The notes beneath the pieces are model-generated. The model saw nothing but the letters and a program-made list of their open reading frames with translations. It did not search any database and was not told the DNA's origin. A DNA stretch of 64,000 nucleotides from Serilophus lunatus (Eukaryota; Chordata; Aves; Passeriformes; Eurylaimidae): the NCBI GenBank assembly GCA_013399895.1, contig VXBA01005600.1, positions 2,496,242-2,560,241 of the forward strand, read 5' to 3'. A program made the translations under genes and the position numbers. Below, one piece after another: positions 40,261-53,400 of this stretch; positions within the stretch are counted from its first letter, which is position 1, and each line of letters opens with the position of its first letter.

Positions 40261-41782
40261 GAGCGTTATGCAGAGTTACAAGTTCTTTGGAGCTACGGCC
40301 AGTAAAGCTTTTCCTTGTGTGATAGTGGGTATATATAGGGTCCTAGTTTCCTATCAGATAATTGAGTTCTGCTTGGAAAGCTTTGGGTCCATAGAAAGTA
40401 TTTAATTTCTTGGAGTTTTGAAATAATTTTGTTCCATATTTTGTATACACAATATACATTGTCTGGCCACTGCTATCCCTGTGAGTATTCTACTTGTTAT
40501 GCCCTACTTGCTGCACAGTTATCAAAAATCAAATGTATGAGCCATGATGGAGTAAACATTCTAACTTTTAAATCTTTTAGAATGAGGTGAGTCAGAATTG
40601 GTGTGAGAATTGCCCTTATCATTGCTAGTCCTTGTCTGCTTTCAGTGTATGAAATCTAGAGGCTATAGAAATGTTCAAAGTAAACACATCCATGTATTCA
40701 CACACATGCATATAATAGGAGTCAGAGGGGCAAGGAAAGAGAACTTAAATAGACTTATAACTAAAATATGAATTTAAAGAATGAGTGGGGAGTTCAGGAA
40801 AAAGGGTCAGTCTTTCCTTGAGACCAGACATTATTAGGAATCTCTGATCTCCTGTAATAATCCTTCATTTCTTTAATTCTCTACCTTCTGCACACAGACA
40901 CGCAGAGGCACATAATACTGTAAGAAGGCCAATTTGGCATGCTAAAAGCCATTAATCCAGGCATGGAAGTCACTGACATATCTTTGCTACATGCCAGCTG
41001 TGCCCTGGTCAACCTCTGTTGGTTAAAGAAAATTCTCTTACCCAGCACACAAGACTATAAGTAAAACAAAGGCTTTCAAAAAAAAGACTTTCCTATGGAT
41101 GAGTGTCTGCATTTCACTGAGTGAGGTGTTCCTCACATGGGGTGTTTTTGCTCCTCTTCACTGGTGACAAGAATAGCAGAGAAGATCTTGCAGGAGAGAG
41201 CTGATGAACTTCCTGAAAGGCAACTTAGAAAATACTCCTCTTCCTGTTTTGCCCCCCCTCGCTCAGTGTTCTTCATTTGGTCAGAAAAAGATGCATTCTT
41301 GTTCGCCTATTTGCTTCTGGTAGACTTTGTTCTATTTGCTCTTCTTTTTCTCTCTTATTTTTAGTTTTCTTCTTTTGAAAGTTGCACTTAGTGCAAGGTG
41401 AATCACATTACTGTCACTTCTTTCCTTCCCAGCTGTTCTTGTGACTTGCTGAACCAACAGGGAGATTGAAGGTGTGCTTAGGGGAGATCACAGAGAAGTA
41501 ACAATAGTGGTACTGGCTTGGCTAGGATCTCATCTAAGCCTATATGACTGGGACCAAGCAAATTAGCCTCGGAGACCTTGTGGATAGTGGTAGAAGAATC
41601 CAGACATGGAAGAAAATGTTGAATTAACTGCACTGAGGTAGCAAAATCTGTCTTCCTAATTGCTGCCTTTTAACTGACGAGCTGGGAAACTAGAAGGTTC
41701 CTCAACAAGTATGTCACCTTGATGTTCAATTGGAACAGCTGACAAAGCTTCCTTAAGGGCTGCTTAGTTTGTTTTCAGTATC

Positions 41783-41798
41783 TTTTTTTTTTTTTTTT
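41783..41798. repeat. Poly-T run (T16)
   Basis: Sixteen consecutive T on the + strand. No element boundary is recognised next to it. Confidence 0.85.
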
Positions 41799-44576
41799 AA
41801 TAAGCCACAGGCATCCCCCTTTATCCATTCCTCTGCTGAAGTCACTGTTACTGTTATGGAAAAAGGGGAGAAGTTGGACAAAATAAGGAAGGAGGCACAG
41901 CCAGGTGTCAGCAGCACACTGAAAATGTTTCAGAGTGGCTTTCTTATGAGAGACCCATCACATAAGCAATGTGGTAGCAGTTGTTTTTGCCTATCCAAGT
42001 ACCACTACGGGTTGTGGAATTGCTGGTAAGAAGCTTCTCCTTTTAATAAGTTATGGGAAGTATTAGCCAGTGGATTAAGCTAAATAGCAAGAGAAGAGGA
42101 GACAACAGCATGATGATATCTGTTTGGCGCTCAGAGAAGGAGGTTTTGAACATCTTACCTTTTGGGGGTGAAGGGACCCTTTCAGACACATTTTCCAGCT
42201 GATTGGTGGCTGAATTGCCAACAAAACAGAAAAAGAAACATGGAAGGATATTTTTGTAGACTTTCGAGTTTTTGATGTCATTTAAGAGGTGCTGCTGAAT
42301 GAAGGAACTTTTAGCCCTGGTGATTGTACCACTTTTTGATCTGCTGGTTTTTCACAGTTCTCATTCTCTTTGACTAGACTAGAGTTGTTCTGTTGGTATG
42401 TTTCAGTACAGGACTGGACCACTGGTTGATGATTCCTGGACAGGTGGAAACACAAAACACTCAGTACTACCAAAAAAACTATGAAAGCCATGAGACTGCC
42501 TGTTTGTCTTCACTGATGTGGTATGTCAAAGTTTCAGGAAGTAGCTTCAGTTCATCATTGCATTTTTTAGTCATGAAATTTTGTGGTGTCTGGCCAGCCT
42601 GGTAAAGCTGGAGGTCTTGTGTGGTTTCCTGTCAAGCAAGCTCTGGTAAAAAATGAGTAATCTTTAAGTTTAGATACTGCTGTTATGATGTAACACAAAT
42701 CAAAAGAGGAACCCCTCTGCATGCTTGTATCTGATTTCTGTTGTGTTTCAAAAATTAATTATGTGATATAAATTAACATCCCAGCCTTGTATCCATGACT
42801 CTGTCTTGAGCTGTTTTTCCACAGTTTGAGGAATGAATTGGGATTCTTTATCCATTTTAATTTAAGCTTGCTCAGAGAAAGGCTATGTGTCTTTGGGATT
42901 TTACTGGTGTAAAATAATCCAAGCAGTATTTCTTCCTGAATTTTGAGAAATTACCTATAGTAAGGGAGATATTTATTGAAATAATTGCTTGATTTTTATA
43001 GGCTAATTACTCAATAATACAGGGTAAGTGTATGTTTGGAAAAAAGATTGTTTAAAATTGAACTTTGCATTCTAGAAGTAAACGAAAAAATGATCAAAAA
43101 GAAGGAGGGCAGAGCAGGGCTGGGCAACGGCATGGTCTCCAAACCCTATTTGCCCCTAAGTAACTTGCAGATGAGCACGTTTCTTTCCCTTTCCTAGCCC
43201 CAACTCAAACACTCACCTTTCTGGATACAATTCTTGAGTTGCGTCAGCCAGTCTTGGGGCAAATTCTGTCTAGCGCAGCTTCTTCCTTTTTCTGACATAT
43301 CTGAATCATTATGGACTTGGGAAAAACAATCTTTCCACAGCAAAGCTTCTTTGTGCCTAAGATACACGTGCTGGTGCATGCCCACATTTAAAAAATACAG
43401 CAAAGTTGGTCTTTATCTAGGAAAAACTGTAGGCAACTCTAATAATTGTGGCAATTATTAATAGCTGGCTTAGAGACCTAATTCTTAATGTATGTGTTCT
43501 TCAAGACAGCGTATGAAACTGATGGGTATGTGAGCTGTCTGCTGTCCATTTGCTTCCTGAAAAGCTCTATTGGCTTTAGGCTGTATGAGTCTGTGATGTC
43601 TAGATTTATGTAAGAACTGACTGCCTACTAAGGCAGTGCTACAGTGTATAGGATTTGCTATGCACTGAGGATATTAACAGATACTTTTTGATAATAAAAT
43701 GTGGTGACATAAATCTATTTTTCTGAGCGTTTGCAAGAGTCTGACCTCCAACATACCCATTATTCAGGAGCAGTGAAATAACTCTCTCATTTAGTTTTAG
43801 CATTCTCTATGATTAGTTTTTTAATGATACAATAGGTCACTATTAGCTTTCAATCAAGTTTTCACCTTGATTTGGAAACATATTTAAATAGTACAATATC
43901 TGAGGTCTGGTGCTGAGTAATAAACAATTGACCACTTTCAGTGGTGTGATAAATGAAAGTTTCATAATTTACTCAGAAGCAGGTAAGTTGGCTTCATTGA
44001 TTCAGAAAAAAATTTAAAACTTCAAATATTTGAAGGAGTTGAATATCTGAATTCACCTGGTGTTTGATGTGATTTCCACTGGAAAAGTTATACTGTAAAT
44101 AGTGAACAAAGGGTGCACCCCTGCATCTAGAAAAGGCTGTTCTTGATTGCAGAGTCCTCTAATCACTCTGACGGTCACAGAAAACTTTCTCCAATGGAGT
44201 TACTTCTAGTTTTTCAGGAAAGGCTAAATCCTTTTCAGAGTGGTTGGTATGTTTTTTTCATGGGATCATTTCAAGACTTATTAACTGTGTGAGGTAACTA
44301 ACCTTTGGTTATGGTTTTATGCCTGTTTTCTGTGGATTCTGAAGCTTTAGCACATGGAACTAAGTTCTTGCCTGATAGAAGATACTTATAATACTAGTAT
44401 TTCTTTCCCTAATCTATGAGATTCCTATTAAAAGAAAACTATAGTACATACCCACAAATTAACTTAAAAGCAAAGCAACTTTCTACTTGGTTAGACCTCT
44501 GTATTATTGTGGGAAGTTAGGTATTTATGGTGAACTAATGTTTGTTATCTCAAGAGTTGGATGCAGCTGTGACGCT

Positions 44577-44627
44577 GATGGAGGAGAATGGGTGGCTGCA
44601 CTGCAGTGCAGCTGCTTCTCCTCCATC
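44577..44627. repeat. 51-nt hairpin with perfect 16-bp central palindrome
   Basis: The outer arms GATGGAGGAGAA (44577-44588) and TTCTCCTCCATC (44616-44627) are perfect complements of 12 bp. The centre, CTGCACTGCAGTGCAG (44596-44611), is a perfect 16-bp palindrome. A short asymmetric segment (7 nt on the left, 4 nt on the right, partly pairable) separates them. As RNA this would be a stable imperfect hairpin. Its size is slightly short for a canonical pre-miRNA. Confidence 0.7.
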
Positions 44628-45162
44628 TTGTGATGCAGAAAATGTCAGACTTGAAGGTGGCAATAGGAATTTTGCATCATTTTTAATCTACTCTCCTCAA
44701 TAATTCTCTTGTCATCCCTTATTTACAACTCAGCTTGTTTGACTGTATCAAAGTGGAATGAGACAAGGGTTTTTATCCTCTTATTTTAGTATGATTTGTG
44801 TATGCACTGACCACTTAAAACATGTATGACAGTTCTGTTCTGCTTGTTCTGTGTATCTCAACAGAAACAGTCATATATTCCTCATTTATTCCAGAAACAT
44901 TCATTTGCATTAACTGTTTTCATCCTCTGGATACCCTTAAGCTATAGGTGTTGGTTGTAATGTTGACTTTAAAGTAGTCTTGCTTTTAACATTCGAGCAT
45001 GTAATTCATTAGTTTCCTTTAGCTGAAGTTGAAAGACAGCTTAAGCAACTACTAGTGTTAGCTCTCTGCTTTTCATAGTTCTTATTACAAATGTCTTTTC
45101 TTATTTAGAATTCTCTAAGTAAGGATCTCATTATTGACACTGCCAAAGTATTTCAGGTTGGG

Positions 45163-45177
45163 TTTTTTTTTTTTTTT
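45163..45177. repeat. Poly-T run (T15)
   Basis: Fifteen consecutive T on the + strand. Confidence 0.85.
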
Positions 45178-47049
45178 CAAGTTTGGATGCCAACAGGGAA
45201 TATTCTTAGACTAGCCAGATGGTGAAAGGAGAAAAAAAAGGCAACAGGGAGGCATGTCATGCTCAGTTAGGTAGAAGCTGAGTTCAGATTTCTAGTATCA
45301 AGGGTCTGAGAGCCTTTACTATCTGAGGCTCATCCAGACAAAAGGGAGAAGAAATGGAGTGTTACATAATTGCTAGAGAAAAGATGGATGAGGAAGGTCT
45401 TAGTCTATACAGCTATTTATTTAGTCTGTAGGGACTTGTTATGAGAAAGGATGACATGAGGCAGGGAGAAGGAGGAAGGATATTTGGGTTAGAAACTGAG
45501 TGATCAGTAGTACCAACTAGACACACCAGTCAGTTGTTAGGATCAGCCTAAGCTATCTAATTTTCTAGATAGGGTGGTCTGAAGTACAAACGGCCATAAA
45601 GGCAAAGCACAGGTATCTGTTGCAGAGGCGCAGTGAAAGCTCAAAGGCTTGGATGAGTGTTGTGATTAGAGCAGTGAAACAAGAAGATAATTTACATGAC
45701 AGTTAAAAAGGATTGGAGCAGTCAAAAAATTTAAATGGTATGCAAAAGGTGGTGAGAATATGAAACAAGTTTTAACTCTCTTGAGTGTAAAATTGGATCT
45801 TACACCTATTTGTGTAGGATGGGGAGATGAATCGTAGAAGCAGCTTGATGGCAACTCTACAAAGATAGCCAAGCTGAAGGCACTCGGAGCCTTCCCATAA
45901 ATATGAAGAAGAAAAGGTGAAGAACTGATGCCTGTTGTGTTGACAAAAACTTGAGATGTCATACAGACTTACTGCTTTTACACTGAGAAACCCTCATGTC
46001 CTTCATCTGTTCTGGCACTCTTTGACACCCAAAGATGAGTGTAAAAGGAGAGAAAAAGGATTGACATTTTTAGAAGGAGAAAATGAAGGCACCAAGAACA
46101 TCAAACTGTATGCTCAAAAAATAATAGAAATGAGCTTTAAACGAAATCACATTTTGCCTGTTTTATAATGTAAGAGCTCATTGGAATTCGAGTGGTTAGA
46201 AAAAAATAGGAAGTTTCTGGAGCTCCTCTTTGAAAGGATCTGTCAGTCCAATGTGGCATTCAGCCGTTTCATAAAAGCGGGAAACCTGACAATGTTACTC
46301 ACCGGAGAACAAGTTTGGAGGTAAAAAGGAGTCAGAGGAGAGAAACAGTAAAAAAATATGAGACTATCAAGATTAGGAGCCCCTGAATTCTTAGGTAAGA
46401 TGGAACCCATTAAAACTGATTCAATTCCAGCAATGTACTTAACACGCACTTTAACAAACAAACCATGTTAGAACTTAAACTGCTGGAGGTTAAAAAGCCT
46501 TTTAGGATCTTTACTGACTCCACAAAGCAAAATACAGGAAAAGGGCGGGGGAATATGAAGAGGAAACAGCTAGCAGTTACAAGTATGTTACAAGTATTGG
46601 AGAAGTGTTTAAAGGAACTTGGTCATGATAGTCAATGTGGGGTTTGAGATCAGCAGGATCAAGCAGAAATGTTCACAGGTAGGCCTGTTGTTAGGTGAAT
46701 AAAGCAGACACCCGACTTGTCCTAAAAAAGCTCTGTGGTCGTGGAGTTGTATAGCTTGGCAATGTTACTTTCAAAAACATCTTGTAGCATACTGAAGAAG
46801 TTGGAAGAAACTGGAGGAATTCTAATGGAATAGCAGTATTTAGAAAGGTAAATACAAATCCTTGATGCTATGTTTACACATGGGACAAAGTTAGGAGGAA
46901 TTGCAAATAATGACGAAGGCAGTCAAGGAAGAGTTGTGTTCATGTGCTGAGCTGCATCCATTCAAACAAAATAAACATGATCCTATTGAGAAATAAATCT
47001 ACAGTGTTTAGAGGGAAAATATAGACCATAGCTATGGAATGGAGACTCA

Positions 47050-47360
47050 GAGAGGTCTTCTGGTCACAGCGGGTAATTAGCTCATCATATTATTAATTTG
47101 GAGCCGTTGCAAAAAGAAGTGCCAGCCTTGGGAATGAAACAGGGGATTGATGAGTAGGAGTAAGTTGTGGTATTAACACTAAATGTTATTCTTATGGGAC
47201 CACAATAAAAATCATAGAATCACATCTGATGTATGCTCTTCAGAAAGAATACCAGGGGACTGTACCAGGTTTATAGAACAAGTGCATAAGTCTAAGGCTG
47301 CAAACTCCCTTACAGTGAGAGATTGAGTGTTAAACTTATAAAAGAGATTGTTTAAATACC
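47050..47360 (+). mobile_element. Old, highly diverged CR1/L3-like LINE fragment
   Basis: The order of weakly preserved blocks resembles the end of ORF2 of ancient CR1/L3 elements in sense orientation. The blocks are a GGGACCACAATAAAA-like stretch, CACATCTGATGTATGCTCTT, a purine-rich GAAAGAATACCAGGG segment, and ACAGTGAGAGATTGAGTGTT near 47316, followed by a tract ending TTTAAATACCTTCACA. Divergence is large and the boundaries are approximate. It needs a profile search. Confidence 0.35.
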
Positions 47361-50334
47361 TTCACACAGCACAAAAACCAGATATGAGTGATACTGTAAT
47401 AATTAGCAATGCATATTACATGGGCCATGTCTGAAAATAAAGCCTAACTAAGTGAAGGTAATTAATTGGCAAGTATATTAATTAGCAGCCAATTGATTCT
47501 TCATTCTTTTTATCATCTACTGATGTCCTCAAACAATGACTCTTTGAAAGATGCAGTTTGGCCCAACATGAGATGGGCTTTAATCAAAAGCAGATTATTT
47601 ATAATAAAGAGGCATTGAGACACAGTTCTATGGCCTCTGCCACGTACAGGTGTTACTGAACTTTTGGCACCGACATACAGAGTGAAATCTTTGTGCTGTT
47701 GAAATCATAGCAATGACCCTGTATTTCAAAGGCTTAGGTTTTGAGCATATATTGTTTTTAGTCATGAAAATGTGCTAGATGGTCATTTTTTGTCTATTTT
47801 TGCAGTTATACAGAATTATCTCTTCCTTAATAAAAATACTGTTTTACTTTACAAAAGGAGAAAATTGAGGACATCAGAAATGTAAAATGCCTTTGAACAT
47901 GTTTTTAGAGGGTGTTTACTTAATCCCACACAATTTAGCAGGCATTTTCCTGTTTAAATACCTGATTTGTTGTTAGTGTTTAAAACCCAGTCTTAGTCTT
48001 GAGAGTGCAATGCAGTACAGACTGTGAGAAAACACTGGCTCAGGAAGGAAGAAGTAAAATTTGAGGAAAGATTTAACACACAGTTTAATTTATGATAATG
48101 TCAAATATAATTGCCTGTATGCTACAATCTCCAATGTTGACTCTGCTGTGCGTGACTGAAGCATTTAGTGTTTTTGTTACTTTTTAATGTGTTCTGAGAA
48201 ACAATTCAACAGAAAATCCTCTGCTTTCTGTAGGGAGGTGCGGAGAGTTGGTCATATTCATTATATCAAAGAACAGTTTAATACTCTTTTCTGCTGTGCT
48301 TTAGCAGTGATAAGTGAATGATCCTGGTAAATGTGACCTTCTTAGGTTATGTTAATAGTACTGCTTTGCCAAGAAACTGCGATGAATTAGAAGAACTTTA
48401 GTTCTAAGGAATTTGAAGTAAGGTTGCAGTATCACTGTCTAATCTCTCAGATGTTTATCATTGTGACACATACATCTGCAAATGAGATGTAATTAATTAG
48501 TTTTTACCTAACACTCCTACTCATGTCGTGTCATGTAAATGTGAGCAGCAGCAGCATCGTGGCCTGGGTGCAGTGGGGAGGAGTGAGTTGAGCAGGATTG
48601 GGACACAGTGGGAGTGACTCACCTTCCCAGGTTAACATTCTCCTCTTCAGAGCTTATCACACTTTGTTACTACAGGCTAATTTAGATCCTTAAATTAGCA
48701 ACTGCTTAGGGAGAAATTTCCAGATGATCACTTTTATCATTTCACTGTTTTTAGTTGTATGTCATTTTACTCTCTAGGGAAGTTGTTCTCTGAGAGCTGC
48801 TCGGAGGGGATCAGGATGAGATGGCTGGGGAAGCGGGCGAATGGTTTTCTAGCTTTCTGCTTCTGAAGCAGAAAGAATTGAGCTGGTTGAGGCAGTAATA
48901 ATGTTGTGAGAAGGATTTTTATCCAGTGAGGGTAGCTTTTCATTGTCCATGTTTTTTTGTTGTTGAACTTCCAGTTAATTAAGAAAAAATTAATAGAGAA
49001 ATCTTTTCAGCAGTACTGCTTACCTTGACGGAGTAGAATTAAGCTCAATTGTTCACTGAGCAGATGCTAATTCATTTTGAATTAGAAAGAAATGTTTTAC
49101 AGGACTTCATCTTGTATGTTACTGTACATAGGAGATACAGCTTGTCAAGCAAGCACAATACTTTAACAGTTTTTTATCATATTATCATGATGCTGTGTTA
49201 GGACTTGGTTGTTCATTTTTTTTCTCCAAAGCTTTTAGCCTCAAAAGACCAGAACTCTCATACAGCCTATGAGGTCAGTGGTATCTAATCCAGTCCAGGC
49301 TTTTGTGATGTTGTTATTTGGCAGGCCTATGGGCCATGTTCATGAGTGCTAGTAGGAGTAGGACCGATGAAGGAAAGGAGGCAGGGAACTGTGTAAAGGG
49401 TGTCTGGAAATGGCCTTTATTAGTGTTAAATATTAATATTCTGAAAACAATCACAGGCCCCATTTGAAACTGCTGTCTTATCTGTGCTGGATACTTTATT
49501 GTTTGCAAACATCCTCATTTCATACACCTCCTTTAGAATTTATAAAATGTGCAGCTGATGTCTAACTAAAAATATGGAAGGGAAAATCTCTGTGAGTGAA
49601 GGTTAGCTTTTCAGTGGAGAACATGCTGTTTGACCAGATGTGTCAGCATGGTTTGCAGTGAGTGCTACGACACATTGTCAACTTTATCTTACTGTCCTTG
49701 GGATAGGAATGGTGTTCCTTTAATGTTTTCTTAATCAATCATATCTGAATGGTGATATTCTAAGTGTGGCCCATGAAAACAAATAGTAGGTCAGAATACG
49801 ATGAGTTCTCTTAAAAGTGACACCATTAAAAAGGTGAAACATTCTTGGGTGTTGTGTGTTTGTTAGAGATCTCCTTCTTACTCTGACCTTTTTAAATGTC
49901 ACTGTTTCATGTTTGGTAAGATAGTGCTTATGGTACTTGAGAGCAATCCTCAAATGTATATTAAATTATCTTTGGAGACTGTGTTTTTAGAGAGATGTGC
50001 AAATGTGTATAGCCTAAGCTATTTTATCTGAAGTGATGTCTTGGTCTAAAAATACCCCCCCAAAATTTAGCATTCCATTCACATAAAACAGACGCTGAAA
50101 AGAACACTGGGAGTACCTTGTGTTGTAAAGATAATCTGATGATAAAAATGGGGGAAATAGCACAGTGATATCTTTTGGGGAAATACTGGGAGATTGCTTG
50201 TCCTCCAGAATATCTGGTGAAGGTGAGACAATAAGGTTTCCTCTCGTATATATTTCAGGAATTATCCCCAAAGCAGATTCTTTGGCTCATAATAAGATTC
50301 TTTGAGTATCCTTCTGACTTGTGCTCTTTTCTAG

Positions 50335-50497
50335 CTGACAGTCACAACTCTCCTAAAGAAGACACCCCAACTGGGAGCATGGATTCCCTTTCTTCTCAGT
50401 CTCCAACACCTGCCTTCTCTAGTAGCCCCCCTGGGCTTTTGGATGGAAATCACCTTATCATGGACAGTGGAGATATTGCGGCCTGGACAACAAATCT
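50335..50497 (+). CDS. ARHGAP10: ARHGAP10 exon J: Ser/Thr/Pro-rich linker
   Basis: This 163-bp exon lies between the acceptor ...TTTTCTAG and the donor GTAAGT. It completes an Ala codon and reads DSHNSPKEDTPTGSMDSLSS, QSPTPAFSSSPPGLLDGNHL, then IMDSGDIAAWTTN, ending with CT of a Leu codon. It is rich in Ser, Thr and Pro with several SP/TP sites (NSPK, DTPT, QSPTP), so it is a likely disordered, phosphorylated linker. Only KEDTPT, SLSS and the NHL block look conserved with the mammalian protein from memory, so this is a fast-evolving exon. Phase is 1 in and 2 out. Confidence 0.94.
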
Positions 50498-53400
50498 GTA
50501 AGTAAGCTGAATATTAATAAACAATTTTTTTCATTAGTGTAATTGTGCACGTGAAACACATTTCCCTTTTCAGTTTGATGATGTGTTTTTAGAAACTGCA
50601 TATAGTTGTTTTCTTCTGCTATTAAAATATGATGGGGTGGAGCTCAAGGGCCACTCTTTTTTGTAGGAAAAAATTGTTCTTTTCTACTGAAACCTAGTTC
50701 ATTTTCCTGTAAGCTTTTACAAAAGTTTATTTTTTTTTATTTAATCAATGAATATATAAATTATTCTCTATGATGTTTTTTCGTAGTTTTATTTCAGGAT
50801 AGTGTTAAGGTACACCTAGATTCCATGCTATTAAGATTTAGGGCTAAATTTTTTTTGCACAAACATTGTAATGAGCGTATGCTCAGATGCTATTGTTTAA
50901 GAGCATTATCATTGTTAATGTCTTCTTAACAAATTAAATGCCTGTTTTCCAATGAAAGTGCAGTCTGTCACTTTCTGTAGATATTCAGTTTTTATGCTTG
51001 ACTTTAGCAAAAATTGGCATTGACAGGTTTTTCTTATCTCCATAATACAAATTCAGGTTCGGTACACAAAAAACTGACCATAACTTGGTTTTGCATCAGA
51101 ATTGAACTTGAATTCTCTAGTTTGTTAGTCATACAAACTTTAACCAATATCAAGACAAAGTTTTCCAGCCTTCAGTGCCAAGAAGAATGGAAGGAGCAGG
51201 TCTGGAGAAAAGATCTGTTAAAAATATTTTCCGTAATTGCATTCTGAGTAGCCTGCTCTGTTGATGAAGCAAGTGTGTAAAATGTGTAATGTATGTAACA
51301 CATAAGAATATACAGATAGTCATAGAATGGGTTTATATTTCTAAATGCGCAAGTAACTATGTACAAAAAAAAAGCAGAAACACAAATAATTAACTGCTGA
51401 TGAGGGTACTTATTAACTAGAATATTTTTTCTCATATGTATTGAAGGAATTCCGGATTTGTAGGTATTTCACATAAATGTTTCAACAGTAAAGGTCTGAA
51501 GTTACTCTTTATCCTCTAGAAGTGAGTAGAATGAACAATAAATTGTATTTGACAAAGGGAGATGCTGTAGCTGGTATAAAACTAGACTGTTTGTGAAAGA
51601 GAGCATAGCTAATTAAGGAGCACAAGGTTAGCAGAACATTGATAATATCACTTCAGAGAATAAAAGGAAGAGTATGGTTTTATCCAGAGAGTTTGGGAAC
51701 TTCAGGTATTTGAAGGAAGATTGCATTTTTTTAATTATTTGTTAATTTTCATAAAAATTATACTGTACTGCTGTTTTGAAAGGATTATTTGATGGCTTGA
51801 GGTCTTCTGTTAAGTTGGAAAGAGTACTTAAGAGTTCTGTTTAGCAGGAAAAAAATAGGTGCATGGTATATGGATTTAGATTATTTGTCAAAAGTAGTTT
51901 CTTGCTTCCCCTTGCCTGTCTGTAAAGTTTGCTTAAGAGTTACCTCTCTAACAAGCCTGGACAGTGAATGTTACATTCTTTCTTTCCTCTAGTTTCTCAC
52001 TCCATATTGAGTTCTCCTTCCCTTTTAGTTCTGATAACTCAGAGGGCCTTGCCTTAACAAATGAAAACCAACCCAAGACCCAGAACGGTCACAGTGTATT
52101 GATGGCGGAGGAGGGGATAATGTACCTGCTGGACTTCAGCAGTCATTGTGCATCATGGAGTCCCGTGGGCAGGGGAAAGCTGTGGTTGACTTGTCCTTGT
52201 GTAGCTCTGGTAGCTCTCTCAGCTCCAGGAAATGTCTCATTGGCTGTTGAACTCTGCTTTAGTCATAGACTATTCTCACAGGTTGGATTAGCACAGTTAG
52301 GTGTACAAAGACCCTTTCTGTTCATGCAGGATTTCAAAATGCTTTGTGTTTTGTACTAAATCGGAAAAAAAAATCAATCCTTAAAAGTATTAGTCTCCTC
52401 TCTAAAATGGTATTGAAGGTCTTCACGGAGCTACACCAGATGCTATACTGAGTCTAGGGGAGATGGGAATGTACAAGAGGATCCGGTTTCTCAAGTTTCT
52501 GTTGATGTTTATAACACATGGGTGTTACTTGTAAGAGATCCATCACTGTGGAGTAACATAGTCAACAAGGTGATGGTGGCTTCTTTGTGGTAGAAGGGTT
52601 GCTTGCACTATTTCCCAGGGCTGGGATGTTGCATTGTGGGTCAAGATGTGTCAGATATCCCAAGGCTGGTTTATCAGTAGTTTGCTTGAAGCAAGACTAC
52701 GTGATAGATAGCAAGAATACTTTTTGTGGTATTTGTTTTCGAGAAAGGAAAGGCTTGTTTTTTCCGGAATGATAGTTTTGCCACCATGATGTTTCCTGGC
52801 AGAGTTTTTTGTGGTGCATACCCCTTCCTTGTCCTACCTTTAAAAACAAAAGGAGCTAGAGCTTCCAGCATGGTGAGATGAGCATCAGATGAAGGCAAAT
52901 ATACCCTCATTTCTTGATTGGCTCTAGAAGGGCACCACATGGCTAAAGTGGTGAAAGGAGTGAAGAGGGAAAGGGCTATATACCAACAATTTGAAATACT
53001 TCACAAAGCCCTGACTGCTCAATTGTCATGTCAGTATTTAAAGATGTGCTATGCATACGGTGTAACTCGAAGGTGATGTTTCACATATGTGCCATTTTGA
53101 AGCCCCGTTAAGCTGTTGGTTTTCATGTCTGTAAGTGTGTGTCTGCCTGATGCTAAATTTTCTTTGAAAGATCTGTGTGGATCAGACATATGTCCTGTGT
53201 TGTCATGTACTGCTGTAGGGGTGAGTAGAGAGTTGGATGATTGTTGCCTCTCACTGCCCAAGGCAGGGGTGGTTCTCAGTGGAGTCCTAAGTTTGCTGCT
53301 TTAAGACTATCTCACACTCTATACTTTTTTTAACCTTTTTCCTTAAGTTATTTTTAACTTCACACTTCCATCTAGAGCCAAATACTAAAAATAAATATGT

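Larger units (their letters stand above)
35432..50334 (+). other. ARHGAP10: Intron I-J (14.9 kb)
   Basis: The largest intron in the window. It contains a T/G-rich simple repeat (38913-38972), a possible minus-strand retroviral scrap (40080-40260), T16 and T15 runs (41783-41798, 45163-45177), a 51-nt hairpin (44577-44627) and an old CR1/L3-like fragment (about 47050-47360). No exon with coding similarity was found. Small ORFs here, including a minus-strand pair abutting at 42281/42282, are unrecognised. Confidence 0.8.

Noticed and set aside
42075..42491. Abutting minus-strand ORFs, the first with a hydrophobic N-terminus like a signal peptide
   Set aside because: No domain, cysteine pattern or retroviral signature could be named; probably coincidental.
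51964..52359. 131-codon + strand ORF with an acceptor-like TTTTAG, considered as an alternative exon between J and K
   Set aside because: The only nearby donor (GTCACA at 52088) is poor, the implied 59-bp exon would break the frame, and J joins K directly in phase.
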